Below, piece after piece: positions 41,048 to 49,400 of a stretch of DNA of 64,000 nucleotides; position 1 is the first letter of the stretch, and the number at the start of each line of letters is the position of its first letter. The translations under genes were made by a program, and so were the position numbers. Under the pieces are notes generated by a model. That model was not told the origin of the DNA. It ran no database searches and saw only the letters and a program-made list of their open reading frames with translations. The DNA lies in contig CALBTT010000227.1 in the NCBI GenBank assembly GCA_937967645.1, positions 28,447-92,446 on the forward strand, read 5' to 3'. Origin of the DNA: an uncultured Zoogloea sp. GTDB taxonomy: Bacteria > Pseudomonadota > Gammaproteobacteria > Burkholderiales > Rhodocyclaceae.

Positions 41048-41509
41048 ATGCAGCGGCTGGCAGAACATCTCTACGCCATCTCCATCACCCTGTGGGTGGG
41101 GGCCTTGTGGGCAATCGGCTACCTCGCGGCGCCCACGCTGTTCCATGTGCTCGGTGATCGGGCGCTGGCCGGCCGGGTGGCGGGGGAGATGTTCGGCTAC
41201 GTCGCCTGGATCGGCATGGCCGCCTCAGCCTATTTGCTGGTCTTCGTCGCCCTGCGCAAGAACGGGGGGGCGTTCAAGAGCCCGGTTTTCTGGCTCGTGC
41301 TTTTCATGCTGCTGCTGACTGTGGCGGGCTATTTCGGTGTTCAGCCGATCATGGCCCAGCTGAAGGCGGACTCCCTGCCGCGGGAGGTGATGGAAAGTGC
41401 CCTGAGGGACCGCTTCGCCGCCTGGCATGGCGTCTCGAGCGTGATCTACCTGGTGCAAAGCCTGCTGGGACTGTTGCTTGTGGCTGTTCAGTCCCGCGGT
41501 CTTCGCTAG
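41048..41509 (+). CDS. DUF4149 integral membrane protein
   Basis: This is a 153-residue protein with four hydrophobic helices (about residues 10-32, 48-67, 80-100 and 128-148) and the DUF4149 pattern: LYAISITLWVGALWAIGYLA at the start, the FGYVAWIG turn and a WHGVSSVIYLVQ end. Function is unknown. It lies 22 bases after greA on the same strand and is likely in the carAB-greA transcript. It converges with yhbY. Confidence 0.85.
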   Translation: MQRLAEHLYAISITLWVGALWAIGYLAAPTLFHVLGDRALAGRVAGEMFGYVAWIGMAASAYLLVFVALRKNGGAFKSPVFWLVLFMLLLTVAGYFGVQPIMAQLKADSLPREVMESALRDRFAAWHGVSSVIYLVQSLLGLLLVAVQSRGLR

Positions 41510-41576
41510 GATTTGCCCCTTGCGGGCATAGGTGTTGCGGCGCTGCCGATCCAGAGGGGCGGCAAGGCCGGGGGGA

Positions 41577-42023
41577 TCAGTCGTCGGAGCGGCGGGAGGT
41601 CTTGGACGGAGCGGGGAACCAGCGGTCTTTCTTGGGGGCGACCCGGTTGAGCGACGATACACCGCGGCGGGCGGAAAGTGCCTTGGCCGACTTTGCGGTG
41701 GCGGTGGAGCGCTTCGGCTTCTCGGCGGGAATCCGGGCGGTGGCCTCAACCTCACGTTTCTCGCGCCAGAAGATCAGCGTCTTGCCGATGTGTTGCACCG
41801 AGGCGGCGCCGAGTTCATTGCATACCGTGGCCATGATGGTGTCGCGCTGGGCCCGGTCTTCTCCATACACGCGAACCTTGATCAGCTCGTGGGCCTGCAG
41901 GGCGAGGTCAATCTCCTTGAGGACGGCCGGCGTGAGACCATTGCTGGCCACGCTCACCACGGGGTGGATATGGTGGGCTTGCGCGCGAAACGCTCGCCGC
42001 TGGGCTGGCGTAAGTTCAATCAT
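41577..42023 (-). CDS. yhbY: YhbY (CRS1-YhbY/CRM) ribosome-assembly RNA-binding protein
   Basis: The CRM domain occupies residues 1-95 with LTPAQRRAFRAQAHHI, VASNGLTPAVLKEIDLALQ and the GKTLIFWRE end. In relatives it binds the large-subunit rRNA precursor. Beyond the domain is an extra Lys/Ser/Arg-rich tail of about 50 residues absent from the short E. coli type. ATG 42023 gives MIELTPAQRR. It is divergent from rlmE with only 38 bases between, and this yhbY/rlmE-ftsH head-to-head pair is widely conserved. Confidence 0.92.
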   Translation of the reverse strand: MIELTPAQRRAFRAQAHHIHPVVSVASNGLTPAVLKEIDLALQAHELIKVRVYGEDRAQRDTIMATVCNELGAASVQHIGKTLIFWREKREVEATARIPAEKPKRSTATAKSAKALSARRGVSSLNRVAPKKDRWFPAPSKTSRRSDD

Positions 42024-42061
42024 TTTACAACCCATTGAAAAAAGGGCGTAATTGTACCGCG

Positions 42062-42679
42062 ATGAAGCGTTCGAAGACCAGCAAATCGTGGATGGCGGAG
42101 CACGTCAATGATCCGTTCGTCCAGCGCGCCAAGACCGATGGCCTGAGGGCCCGGGCTGCCTACAAACTGATGGAAATCGACGACAAGGACAAGCTGATTC
42201 GCCCGGGAATGGTTGTTGTGGACCTTGGTGCCGCGCCGGGCTCCTGGAGTCAGGTCGCGATCTCCCGCGTTGGCAGTGGAGGTCGGGTGTTTGCGCTCGA
42301 CCTGCTCCCGATGGAGCCTATCCATGGCGTGGAGTTCATGCAGGGGGATTTTCACGACGAGGCGTTTGTCGCGAGCTTCGAGGAGCTGCTGGGTAAGCGC
42401 AAGGTGGATCTGGTGATGTCTGACATTGCACCCAATATCTCGGGGATTCCGTCAGTCGATCAGGCGCGCTCGGTGTATCTGGCCGAGTTGGCTCTCGACT
42501 TCGCGTGCCAGCATCTGTCCCCGGCCGGCCGTTTTCTCGTGAAAGTGTTCCAGGGTGAGGGCTTCGATGCGTTCCGCAAGGCCATGGAAGGGGTGTTCAA
42601 GTCCGTGATCGTACGGAAACCCCAGGCTTCCCGTGATCGCAGCTCGGAGGTTTACCTGCTCGGGGCAGGGCTCCGGTGA
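42062..42679 (+). CDS. rlmE: 23S rRNA 2'-O-ribose U2552 methyltransferase
   Basis: RlmE (FtsJ) methylates U2552 of 23S rRNA with SAM, late in 50S assembly. The SAM motif VVDLGAAPGSWSQ, the catalytic K-D-K-E residues (the Lys in RARAAYKL, the Asp in SDIAPN, the Lys in LVKVFQGE, the Glu in SSEVYLL) and the length of 205 residues all fit. ATG 42062 (MKRSKTSKSW) is the canonical start. Next comes ftsH, 135 bases downstream, with a candidate promoter in the gap. Confidence 0.97.
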   Translation: MKRSKTSKSWMAEHVNDPFVQRAKTDGLRARAAYKLMEIDDKDKLIRPGMVVVDLGAAPGSWSQVAISRVGSGGRVFALDLLPMEPIHGVEFMQGDFHDEAFVASFEELLGKRKVDLVMSDIAPNISGIPSVDQARSVYLAELALDFACQHLSPAGRFLVKVFQGEGFDAFRKAMEGVFKSVIVRKPQASRDRSSEVYLLGAGLR

Positions 42680-42740
42680 GTATGTTGCAATGCATGATCG
42701 AATTTCGTGTGCGATTGGGCTTCGCTATGGCCATCATCAT

Positions 42741-42769
42741 TTGATCCAGCGAACGATCGGACATAGAAT
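42741..42769 (+). promoter_or_regulatory. Candidate sigma-70 promoter for ftsH
   Basis: TTGATC and TAGAAT are separated by 17 bases and lie 45 bases before the ftsH start. No sigma-32-like boxes are visible here, in contrast to grpE and dnaK. Confidence 0.5.
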
Positions 42770-42814
42770 CGGTCCATCAAGCTGTGGCCCCTGACGGGCT
42801 TTCAAGGAATCGTT

Positions 42815-44707
42815 TTGAACAATCTCTTCAAGAATCTCGCGATCTGGTTGGTTATCGGTGTGGTGCTGATGACCGTCTTCAATCAGTTCAACAGTCGGCA
42901 GACCGCCCAAAACTCGGTTGAATACTCCCAGTTCATGGAGGACGCCAAGCAGGGCAAGATTGCCAAGGCGGTCGTCGATGGTCGTACCGTACGCGCCACG
43001 ACCCAGGATGGTCGCCAGGTCACCGTTTACACCCCGGGTGTTCAGGATATCTGGATGGTTGGCGACCTGATGAAGTATGGCGTCAAGGTCACGGCAGCCA
43101 AGCCCGAGGAGGAGCAGTCCTTCTTGATGAATATCTTTGTCTCCTGGTTCCCGATGATTCTGCTCATCGGCGTGTGGGTGTTCTTCATGCGTCAGATGCA
43201 GGGGGGTGGGCGTGGAGGTGCTTTCTCCTTCGGCAAGTCGAAGGCAAAGATGCTCGACGAGAGTGCCAACACCGTCACTTTCGCCGACGTGGCGGGCTGT
43301 GACGAGGCCAAGGAGGAGGTCAGCGAGCTGGTCGAGTTCCTGCGCGACCCAACCAAATTCCAGAAGCTGGGCGGCCATATCCCCAAGGGGGTGTTGATGG
43401 TCGGCTCGCCGGGTACCGGCAAGACACTGCTTGCCAAGGCCATCGCGGGTGAAGCGAAGGTGCCGTTCTTCTCCATCTCGGGTTCTGATTTTGTCGAGAT
43501 GTTCGTCGGCGTCGGTGCGGCCCGTGTGCGTGACATGTTCGAGCAGGCCAAGAAGCAGGCGCCCTGCATCATCTTCATCGATGAGATCGACGCCGTCGGT
43601 CGCCAGCGTGGCGCGGGCCTGGGTGGTGGTAACGACGAGCGTGAGCAGACCCTGAACCAGCTGCTGGTCGAAATGGACGGCTTCGAGGGGGTGTCGGGGG
43701 TGATCGTCATCGCCGCGACCAACCGTCCTGATGTGCTTGACCCGGCGCTGCTGCGGCCGGGGCGTTTCGACCGCCAAGTTGTGGTGCCGCTGCCCGACAT
43801 TCGTGGGCGTGAGCAGATCCTGCGTGTTCACATGCGCAAGGTGCCCATCGCGCCGGATGTCGATGCACTGGTTCTGGCCCGTGGTTGCCCTGGCTTCGCC
43901 GGCGCGGATCTGGCCAACCTGGTCAACGAGGCTGCCCTGTTTGCTGCCCGCGGCAACAAACGCCTGGTTGATATGGACGACTTCGAGCGTGCCAAGGACA
44001 AGATCATGATGGGCGCGGAGCGTCGCTCCATGGTGATGCCCGAGGAGGAGCGTCGTAACACCGCTTACCACGAGTCCGGTCATGCGGTGGTCGCCAAGTG
44101 CCTGACCAAGACCGATCCGGTTCACAAGGTGACGATCATTCCGCGCGGACGTGCGCTGGGTGTAACCATGCAGCTGCCTGAGCAGGATCGCTACAGCCAG
44201 GATCGGGAGCGTCTGCTGCAGACCATCGCCGTGCTGTTCGGTGGCCGGATCGCCGAAGAGTTGTTCATGAATCAGATGACGACCGGCGCTTCCAACGATT
44301 TCCAGCGCGCGACCGATCTGGCTCGCCGCATGGTCACGCAGTGGGGTATGTCCGACAATCTCGGGCCCATGGTGTACGGTGAGGAAGAGGGCGAGGTTTT
44401 CCTTGGGCGCTCCGTAACGACCCACAAGAACATGTCCGAAGCCACCCTGCAGAAGGTCGATGCTGAGATTCGTCGGATCCTTGACCAGCAGTATGCCCTG
44501 GCTCGCCGGATCCTCGAGGAGAGCCGCGACAAGGTCGAAGCAATGACGGCGGCGCTGCTGGAGTTGGAAACGATCGACGCGGATCAGATCAACGACATCA
44601 TGGCCGGGCGTGCCCCTCGTCCTCCCAAGCCTTCCTCGGTGCCGCCGCGGCGCTCCGGTGACGATACGCCTGGGGCTGAGCCCACTGCTGCAGCGCCTGC
44701 TGCCTGA
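42815..44707 (+). CDS. ftsH: ATP-dependent zinc metalloprotease FtsH
   Basis: FtsH degrades membrane and regulatory proteins, classically LpxC and sigma-32. Two N-terminal membrane helices (about residues 6-24 and 103-123) flank the periplasmic domain. The AAA domain has Walker A GSPGTGKT, Walker B IIFIDEIDAVG and the second region of homology ATNRPDVLDPALLRPGRFDR. The zinc site is HESGH. The length is 630 residues. The start is TTG 42815, supported by AAGGA six bases upstream and by the canonical sequence beginning NNLFKNLAIW. Confidence 0.98.
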   Translation: MNNLFKNLAIWLVIGVVLMTVFNQFNSRQTAQNSVEYSQFMEDAKQGKIAKAVVDGRTVRATTQDGRQVTVYTPGVQDIWMVGDLMKYGVKVTAAKPEEEQSFLMNIFVSWFPMILLIGVWVFFMRQMQGGGRGGAFSFGKSKAKMLDESANTVTFADVAGCDEAKEEVSELVEFLRDPTKFQKLGGHIPKGVLMVGSPGTGKTLLAKAIAGEAKVPFFSISGSDFVEMFVGVGAARVRDMFEQAKKQAPCIIFIDEIDAVGRQRGAGLGGGNDEREQTLNQLLVEMDGFEGVSGVIVIAATNRPDVLDPALLRPGRFDRQVVVPLPDIRGREQILRVHMRKVPIAPDVDALVLARGCPGFAGADLANLVNEAALFAARGNKRLVDMDDFERAKDKIMMGAERRSMVMPEEERRNTAYHESGHAVVAKCLTKTDPVHKVTIIPRGRALGVTMQLPEQDRYSQDRERLLQTIAVLFGGRIAEELFMNQMTTGASNDFQRATDLARRMVTQWGMSDNLGPMVYGEEEGEVFLGRSVTTHKNMSEATLQKVDAEIRRILDQQYALARRILEESRDKVEAMTAALLELETIDADQINDIMAGRAPRPPKPSSVPPRRSGDDTPGAEPTAAAPAA

Positions 44708-44727
44708 GCGTTTCGGTTGATTTCAAG

Positions 44728-44752
44728 GGCCGGTCTTTGACCGGCCTTCTTT
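44728..44752 (+). terminator. Terminator between ftsH and folP
   Basis: GGCCGGTC, a TTT loop and GACCGGCC make a perfect 8-bp stem (extended by two weaker pairs) followed by TTCTTT. It would end or reduce read-through from ftsH into folP, which starts 18 bases later. Confidence 0.75.
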
Positions 44753-44769
44753 ATTTCTGGATTCCAATC

Positions 44770-45600
44770 ATGTCTTCCATAGTCGATTGCGGGCGCTTCA
44801 AGCTCGATCTGAGCAAGCCGCGCATCATGGCCATCATCAATGTCACCCCCGATTCCTTCTCGGCGCCCGGCCATATGACGCTGGACGCCGCTGTGAGGGC
44901 TGCTGAGATTGCCGTGGAGGAGGGGGCTGACATGCTGGACATCGGTGGCGAGTCCTCCAGGCCTGGAGCGCTGCCGGTGTCTGAGCAGGAGGAGCTTGAT
45001 CGTGTATTGCCCGTCGTGGAAGCGCTGGCCTCATTCGGCGTTCCGCTGTCGGTGGATACCGTCAAGCCGGCGGTGATGAGGGCCGCCATCAATGCAGGGG
45101 CCGACATGATCAACGACATCGCCGGGTTCAGGGTCGACGGGGCACTGGAGGCGGTCGTGGGGGCTCCGGTCGCGCTCTGCGTGATGCACATGCAGGGAGA
45201 GCCCGGCACCATGCAGCTGGCACCGGACTACTCGGATGTGTGTCAGGAGGTGTCTGGATTCCTGGCTGGCCGCGTGGGGCTTCTGGAGGCTGCAGGGGTT
45301 GCCCGGGAGCGGATCGTGCTTGATCCGGGCTTTGGCTTCGGGAAATCGCTTGAGCACAATCTGGCCATGTTGCGTGAGTTGCAGGCATTTATGGGGCTGG
45401 GTTTTCCATTGCTGGTCGGTATGTCCAGGAAGACGATGCTCGGCCAGGTCACCGGTCGCGATGTGTCCGGGCGAATGGTGGCGGGCGCTGTGGCGGCCTA
45501 CGCCGCGGTGGAGCGTGGGGCTAGAATCGTGCGAACCCATGATGTTGCACCGACTCGTGATGCACTTCGGGTCTGGGAGGCGCTAGAGGCTGCCGCTTGA
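44770..45600 (+). CDS. folP: Dihydropteroate synthase
   Basis: FolP condenses p-aminobenzoate with the pterin diphosphate to dihydropteroate and is the sulfonamide target. Motifs are MAIINVTPDSFS near residue 20, DIGGESSRPG, DPGFGFGKS and LVGMSRK. The length is about 276 residues. ATG 44770 is preferred; the longer frame from 44737 would start within the terminator hairpin. Part of the conserved ftsH-folP-glmM order. Confidence 0.97.
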   Translation: MSSIVDCGRFKLDLSKPRIMAIINVTPDSFSAPGHMTLDAAVRAAEIAVEEGADMLDIGGESSRPGALPVSEQEELDRVLPVVEALASFGVPLSVDTVKPAVMRAAINAGADMINDIAGFRVDGALEAVVGAPVALCVMHMQGEPGTMQLAPDYSDVCQEVSGFLAGRVGLLEAAGVARERIVLDPGFGFGKSLEHNLAMLRELQAFMGLGFPLLVGMSRKTMLGQVTGRDVSGRMVAGAVAAYAAVERGARIVRTHDVAPTRDALRVWEALEAAA

Positions 45601-45657
45601 CGCATGAGTCCGGGATAATCCGGTTTTACATCTGCAATGCATGTCAGTGAGGAAGAG

Positions 45658-47013
45658 ATGTCTCGACGGTACTTTGGAACGGATGGGGTGCGTGGTTGTG
45701 TCGGGGAGGCGCCCATCACTCCCGATTTTTGCCTGCGTCTCGGCTATGCGGCAGGCAAGACCCTCGTTGCCCATGAGCGTCTCAGGCCCTCAGAGCATCC
45801 AGCGGTGATCATTGGCAAGGACACGCGCATTTCGGGTTACATGCTCGAGTCCACCCTGGAGGCTGGTTTTTCGGCGGCTGGTGTCGATGTTTACCTGGCC
45901 GGTCCCTTGCCGACCCCGGCGATCGCGTATCTCACCCGAGCCTTGCGACTGCAGGCGGGGGTTGTCATTTCCGCCTCCCATAATCCTTTTGAGGACAACG
46001 GGATCAAGTTCTTCTCCGCAGCAGGGACCAAGCTGCCCGATTCGGTCGAGTTGGAGATCGAGGAGCGGCTGGATGAGCCGATGGGCTGTGAGCCCTCTTC
46101 CAGGCTGGGCAAGGCCAAGCGCATCGATGATGCGCGAGGGCGCTACGTCGAGTTCTGCAAGAGCACCTTCCCGAACGAACTTGATCTCCGAGGCTTGAAG
46201 ATCGCCCTGGATTGCGCTCATGGGGCCGCTTACATGGTGGCACCCAAGGTATTTCACGAGCTGGGGGCGGAACTCCACCTGGTGGGTGTGGACCCCAATG
46301 GTCTCAACATCAATGAAGGTGTGGGGGCAACCTCACCTGAGAGTGTGCGTAAGGCTGTCCTCGAAAGCGGTGCGGATCTTGGCATTGCTCTGGATGGCGA
46401 TGGTGATCGACTGATCATGGCCGATGCGGACGGCGAGATCTATGATGGCGACAAGCTCCTGTACGTCATCGCCAAGGCGGCAGCCCGTCGAGGCAAGGCC
46501 AATGGGGTGGTGGGGACCTTGATGAGCAATCTCGGGTTCGAACACGCAATTGGCAGGCTGGGCTTGCCCTTTGCGAGGGCCAAGGTGGGTGACCGCTACG
46601 TGCTCGAAATGATGCATGAGAAGGGTTGGACGTTGGGGGGGGAGAACTCGGGGCACATCATCTGCCTTGATCGCCACACCACGGGTGACGGCATCATTGC
46701 GGCGCTCCAGGTTCTGGCCGCTTTGCAGCAGGAGAAGGCGACGCTCAAGGAGATGTGTGCCGATCTGGTCTTTTATCCTCAGAAGTTGGTGAATGTGAGG
46801 ATCAAACCTGGGTTTTCCTGGGTGGGCAACGGGGCGATCCAGGATGCTGTTGACGCTGCGACAGTCGAGCTTGACGGGGCAGGGCGGGTGTTGCTGCGGC
46901 CCTCCGGGACTGAGCCGCTCCTGCGTGTGATGGTTGAAGGCGAGGATGCGGTGCGGGTGGATCGCATCGCCCACGGCATAGCGGATGTCGTGAGGCGGGA
47001 AGCTGAATCCTGA
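45658..47013 (+). CDS. glmM: Phosphoglucosamine mutase
   Basis: GlmM converts glucosamine-6-phosphate to glucosamine-1-phosphate for peptidoglycan and LPS precursors. The phosphoserine loop is ISASHNPFEDNG, the metal loop is DGDGDR, the sugar loop is GGENSGH and the phosphate loop is RPSGTEP. The length of 451 residues is typical. ATG 45658 (MSRRYFGTDGVRG) has GAGGAAG just upstream; an earlier ATG at 45637 would add seven residues. A possible weak hairpin follows at 47015-47054. Confidence 0.97.
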   Translation: MSRRYFGTDGVRGCVGEAPITPDFCLRLGYAAGKTLVAHERLRPSEHPAVIIGKDTRISGYMLESTLEAGFSAAGVDVYLAGPLPTPAIAYLTRALRLQAGVVISASHNPFEDNGIKFFSAAGTKLPDSVELEIEERLDEPMGCEPSSRLGKAKRIDDARGRYVEFCKSTFPNELDLRGLKIALDCAHGAAYMVAPKVFHELGAELHLVGVDPNGLNINEGVGATSPESVRKAVLESGADLGIALDGDGDRLIMADADGEIYDGDKLLYVIAKAAARRGKANGVVGTLMSNLGFEHAIGRLGLPFARAKVGDRYVLEMMHEKGWTLGGENSGHIICLDRHTTGDGIIAALQVLAALQQEKATLKEMCADLVFYPQKLVNVRIKPGFSWVGNGAIQDAVDAATVELDGAGRVLLRPSGTEPLLRVMVEGEDAVRVDRIAHGIADVVRREAES

Positions 47014-47014
47014 G

Positions 47015-47054
47015 CCGGGTTGTGCGGTGGGGCGATGCCACTGGGTCCGGTTTT
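47015..47054 (+). terminator. Weak terminator-like hairpin after glmM
   Basis: CGGTGG and CCACTG (one G-T pair) form a stem with a 7-base loop, flanked by a distal CCGG/CCGG pair and TTTT. It lies directly after the glmM stop. Its interrupted stem makes it uncertain. Confidence 0.35.
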
Positions 47055-47062
47055 GACCTGAG

Positions 47063-47872
47063 ATGGCTGCAGAGATAGAATCAAAGGATTTGGCTTCGGT
47101 ATCGGACGTGCGGAAAAAGCTTGTAGTTGGAAACTGGAAGATGAACGGCTCGCTCTCGGCCAACGCGCTGCTGCTGCAGGACGTGGTTGAGAATGCGCCC
47201 GTTGATGCTGTTGACGTCGCAGTGTGTCCTCCGTTCGTCTATTTGGGCCAGGCTGCATCCGCGCTCGGTGCTTGCGGGGTCGGTCTAGGTGCCCAGAATC
47301 TTGCCGCCTTCGCCGGCGGTGCCTACACGGGTGAGATTTCGGCATCCATGTTGCGGGATCTGGGGTGTGAATGGGTTGTCGTAGGGCACTCGGAGCGTCG
47401 CGCCTATTTTGGTGAGTCCGATGCACTGGTTGTCGAGAAGCTCCGGTTGGCTCTTGCTGCTGGCCTGCGCCCCATCGTCTGTGTGGGGGAGACGCTCGAT
47501 CAGCGTGAGTCCGGCCTGGCGGAGCAGGTGGTTGGGGAGCAGGTCGATGCGGTAACCCGCGGGCTCCCTGCCGATCAAGCGTCCGGCGTCGTGCTGGCCT
47601 ATGAACCGGTTTGGGCTATCGGCACGGGCCGTACGGCGACGCCCGAGCAGGCCAATGAGATGCATGTGTTCATTCGTGGTCGACTCTCGGCGGCGGGGTG
47701 GCCGGGTGAAGGGGTTCGTGTGCTGTATGGCGGGAGTGTCACCGCGGATAATGCGGGGCTCCTGTTTGATAAGCCGGATATCGATGGGGCGCTGGTGGGT
47801 GGTGCGTCCCTGGTTGCCGGGAATTTTCTGGCTATTTGCGCGGCCGCTGCGCGTGTATCGAGCGGCATTTAA
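47063..47872 (+). CDS. tpiA: Triosephosphate isomerase
   Basis: TpiA interconverts dihydroxyacetone phosphate and glyceraldehyde-3-phosphate. The catalytic Lys is in GNWKMNG, the catalytic His in VVGHSERR, and the Glu plus flexible loop in AYEPVWAIGTGRTA; the GGSV phosphate loop is also present. From ATG 47063 the protein has 269 residues with a 16-residue non-conserved leader. GTG 47108 would give a normal-size enzyme starting just before KKLVVGNWK, so the start is uncertain. secG follows after 11 bases. Confidence 0.96.
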   Translation: MAAEIESKDLASVSDVRKKLVVGNWKMNGSLSANALLLQDVVENAPVDAVDVAVCPPFVYLGQAASALGACGVGLGAQNLAAFAGGAYTGEISASMLRDLGCEWVVVGHSERRAYFGESDALVVEKLRLALAAGLRPIVCVGETLDQRESGLAEQVVGEQVDAVTRGLPADQASGVVLAYEPVWAIGTGRTATPEQANEMHVFIRGRLSAAGWPGEGVRVLYGGSVTADNAGLLFDKPDIDGALVGGASLVAGNFLAICAAAARVSSGI

Positions 47873-47883
47873 CGGAGATGGTG

Positions 47884-48249
47884 ATGGGTGGTCTGGTTTT
47901 CTCAATTGTTCTGACCGTGCACGTTCTGGCGGGTCTGGGTGTGATTGGTCTTGTGCTGATGCAGCATGGCAAGGGGGCTGACATGGGGGCGGCGTTCGGC
48001 AGCGGTGCTTCCGGCAGTCTCTTTGGCTCTTCCGGCTCTGCGAATTTCCTCAGCCGCACCACCGGGGTGCTTGCGGGGGTGTTCTTCGTGACCAGTCTCA
48101 GCCTGAGCTATCTGGCGGGTGTCAAGTCCCCGGTGGCGAGTAGTGTGATGGAGGGGGCTTCGGTTCAGGTGCCGGCTCCGGCGGCCAATTCTGCGGCTCC
48201 TGAGGCCCCGGCCGGGGATGCCTCGAAGGCCAAGGATATTCCTCGATAA
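47884..48249 (+). CDS. secG: Protein translocase subunit SecG
   Basis: SecG is the small SecYEG subunit that aids preprotein translocation. It has two membrane helices (residues about 2-22 and 52-72) joined by the typical VLMQHGKGADMGAAFGSGAS loop (20 residues) and a Pro/Ala tail ending in KAKDIPR. The start is decided by the GGAG at 47874-47877, six bases before ATG 47884, whereas it abuts ATG 47878. The length is 121 residues. The order tpiA-secG-tRNA-Leu-nuoA is widely conserved in proteobacteria. Confidence 0.95.
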   Translation: MGGLVFSIVLTVHVLAGLGVIGLVLMQHGKGADMGAAFGSGASGSLFGSSGSANFLSRTTGVLAGVFFVTSLSLSYLAGVKSPVASSVMEGASVQVPAPAANSAAPEAPAGDASKAKDIPR

Positions 48250-48262
48250 AAATATGTAATGC

Positions 48263-48291
48263 TTGGCGCTGCAGGGTGATTGGCTTATAAT
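48263..48291 (+). promoter_or_regulatory. Sigma-70 promoter for tRNA-Leu
   Basis: TTGGCG, a 17-base spacer and consensus TATAAT are followed by the GC-rich discriminator GCGC. The tRNA starts 21 bases after the -10. The GC-rich discriminator is characteristic of stable-RNA promoters under stringent control. Confidence 0.8.
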
Positions 48292-48312
48292 GCGCAGCGT
48301 CAAAACGTAGAG

Positions 48313-48397
48313 CCGACGTGGTGAAATTGGTAGACACGCTATCTTGAGGGGGTAGTGGCGAAAGCCGTATGAGTTCGAGTCTCATCGTCGGCACCAT
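48313..48397 (+). tRNA. tRNA-Leu, anticodon GAG
   Basis: The acceptor stem GCCGACG pairs with CGTCGGC, followed by discriminator A and encoded CCA. The anticodon arm CTATC-TTGAGGG-GGTAG places GAG at 48347-48349, reading CUC and CUU codons. The long variable arm (GTGGCGAAAGCC) is that of a class II leucine tRNA. The T arm is GATGAGA-type, with TTCGAGT in its loop. The gene lies between secG and nuoA. Confidence 0.96.
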
Positions 48398-48414
48398 AAA
48401 AAAATACGCAGTTC

Positions 48415-48436
48415 GCCCGCATTCCGCGGGCGTTTG
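48415..48436 (+). terminator. Terminator between tRNA-Leu and nuoA
   Basis: CGCCCGC, a 5-base loop and GCGGGCG form a perfect 7-bp stem followed by TTTGCTT. It lies 17 bases after the tRNA. Because no good promoter is seen between it and nuoA, partial read-through from the tRNA promoter may feed the nuo operon. Confidence 0.65.
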
Positions 48437-48483
48437 CTTGAAGGCAGCTAGAAATAGTGCTGTCGGTTGCGGGAGCTCAAGCT

Positions 48484-48858
48484 ATGTTGGAAACCTACTT
48501 TCCAGTTCTTGTTTTTATCCTGTTCGCGGCCGCTTTCGGTTTTATTCCAATTTTGGCTGGGTGGGTCCTCGGACCAAGCAAGCCCGACGCAGAAAAACTT
48601 TCCCCGTTTGAATGCGGCTTCGAGCCGTTTGAAGATGCGCGCATCAAATTTGATGTCCGCTATTATCTTCTTGCCATTCTGTTCATTCTTTTCGATCTCG
48701 AAATCGCTTTCCTGTTTCCCTGGGCAACCATTCTTCGGGAAATTGCAGCGGATGAATCCATTCGTCTTTTCGGTTTCTTCGAGATGATCGTTTTTCTCGG
48801 CATTCTCCTGCTCGGCTATGTCTATGTCTGGAAGAAGGGTGCGCTGGACTGGGAATGA
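48484..48858 (+). CDS. nuoA: NADH-quinone oxidoreductase subunit A
   Basis: NuoA is a small membrane subunit at the quinone-site end of complex I. It has three hydrophobic helices and the family motif KLSPFECGFEP, with FDVRYYLLAILFILFDLEIA following. The length is 124 residues. ATG 48484 has GGAG seven bases upstream. It is the first gene of the complete 14-gene nuo operon. Confidence 0.97.
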   Translation: MLETYFPVLVFILFAAAFGFIPILAGWVLGPSKPDAEKLSPFECGFEPFEDARIKFDVRYYLLAILFILFDLEIAFLFPWATILREIAADESIRLFGFFEMIVFLGILLLGYVYVWKKGALDWE

Positions 48859-48904
48859 TTCGTCGAACTGCATCGGCGGACAATTTGTTGCATAGAGGGT
48901 TTCT

Positions 48905-49381
48905 ATGAGCATCGAAGGTGTTTTCAAGGAAGGGTTTGTTACCACTTCGCTTGATACGGTAATCAACTGGACTCGTACGGGTTCTCTGTGGCCAATGACT
49001 TTCGGGCTCGCCTGTTGCGCAGTCGAGATGATTCATGCCGGCTGCTCTCGTTACGACCTTGACCGGTTTGGCGTGGTATTTCGGCCCAGTCCCCGTCAGT
49101 CCGACCTCATGATTGTTGCGGGCACGCTGTGCAACAAGATGGCACCGGCGCTGCGCAAGGTGTACGACCAGATGTCGGAGCCGCGCTGGGTGATTTCCAT
49201 GGGCTCCTGCGCAAATGGTGGTGGCTACTACCATTACTCCTATTCGGTGGTCCGTGGATGCGACCGGATCGTTCCGGTGGATGTGTATGTGCCCGGCTGT
49301 CCGCCGACCGCAGAAGCGCTGCTTTACGGCATCGTTCAACTTCAGAACAAGATCAAGCGCGAATGCACCATCGCCCGCTGA
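48905..49381 (+). CDS. nuoB: NADH-quinone oxidoreductase subunit B
   Basis: NuoB carries iron-sulfur cluster N2, the last electron carrier before quinone. The four ligands are visible in LACCAVEM (the adjacent cysteine pair), GSCANGGG and VPGCPPT. The length of 158 residues is normal. The start at ATG 48905 gives MSIEGVFKEGF. Ordinary member of the peripheral arm. Confidence 0.97.
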   Translation: MSIEGVFKEGFVTTSLDTVINWTRTGSLWPMTFGLACCAVEMIHAGCSRYDLDRFGVVFRPSPRQSDLMIVAGTLCNKMAPALRKVYDQMSEPRWVISMGSCANGGGYYHYSYSVVRGCDRIVPVDVYVPGCPPTAEALLYGIVQLQNKIKRECTIAR

Positions 49382-49400
49382 TCGCTGAGCATTGACCATC

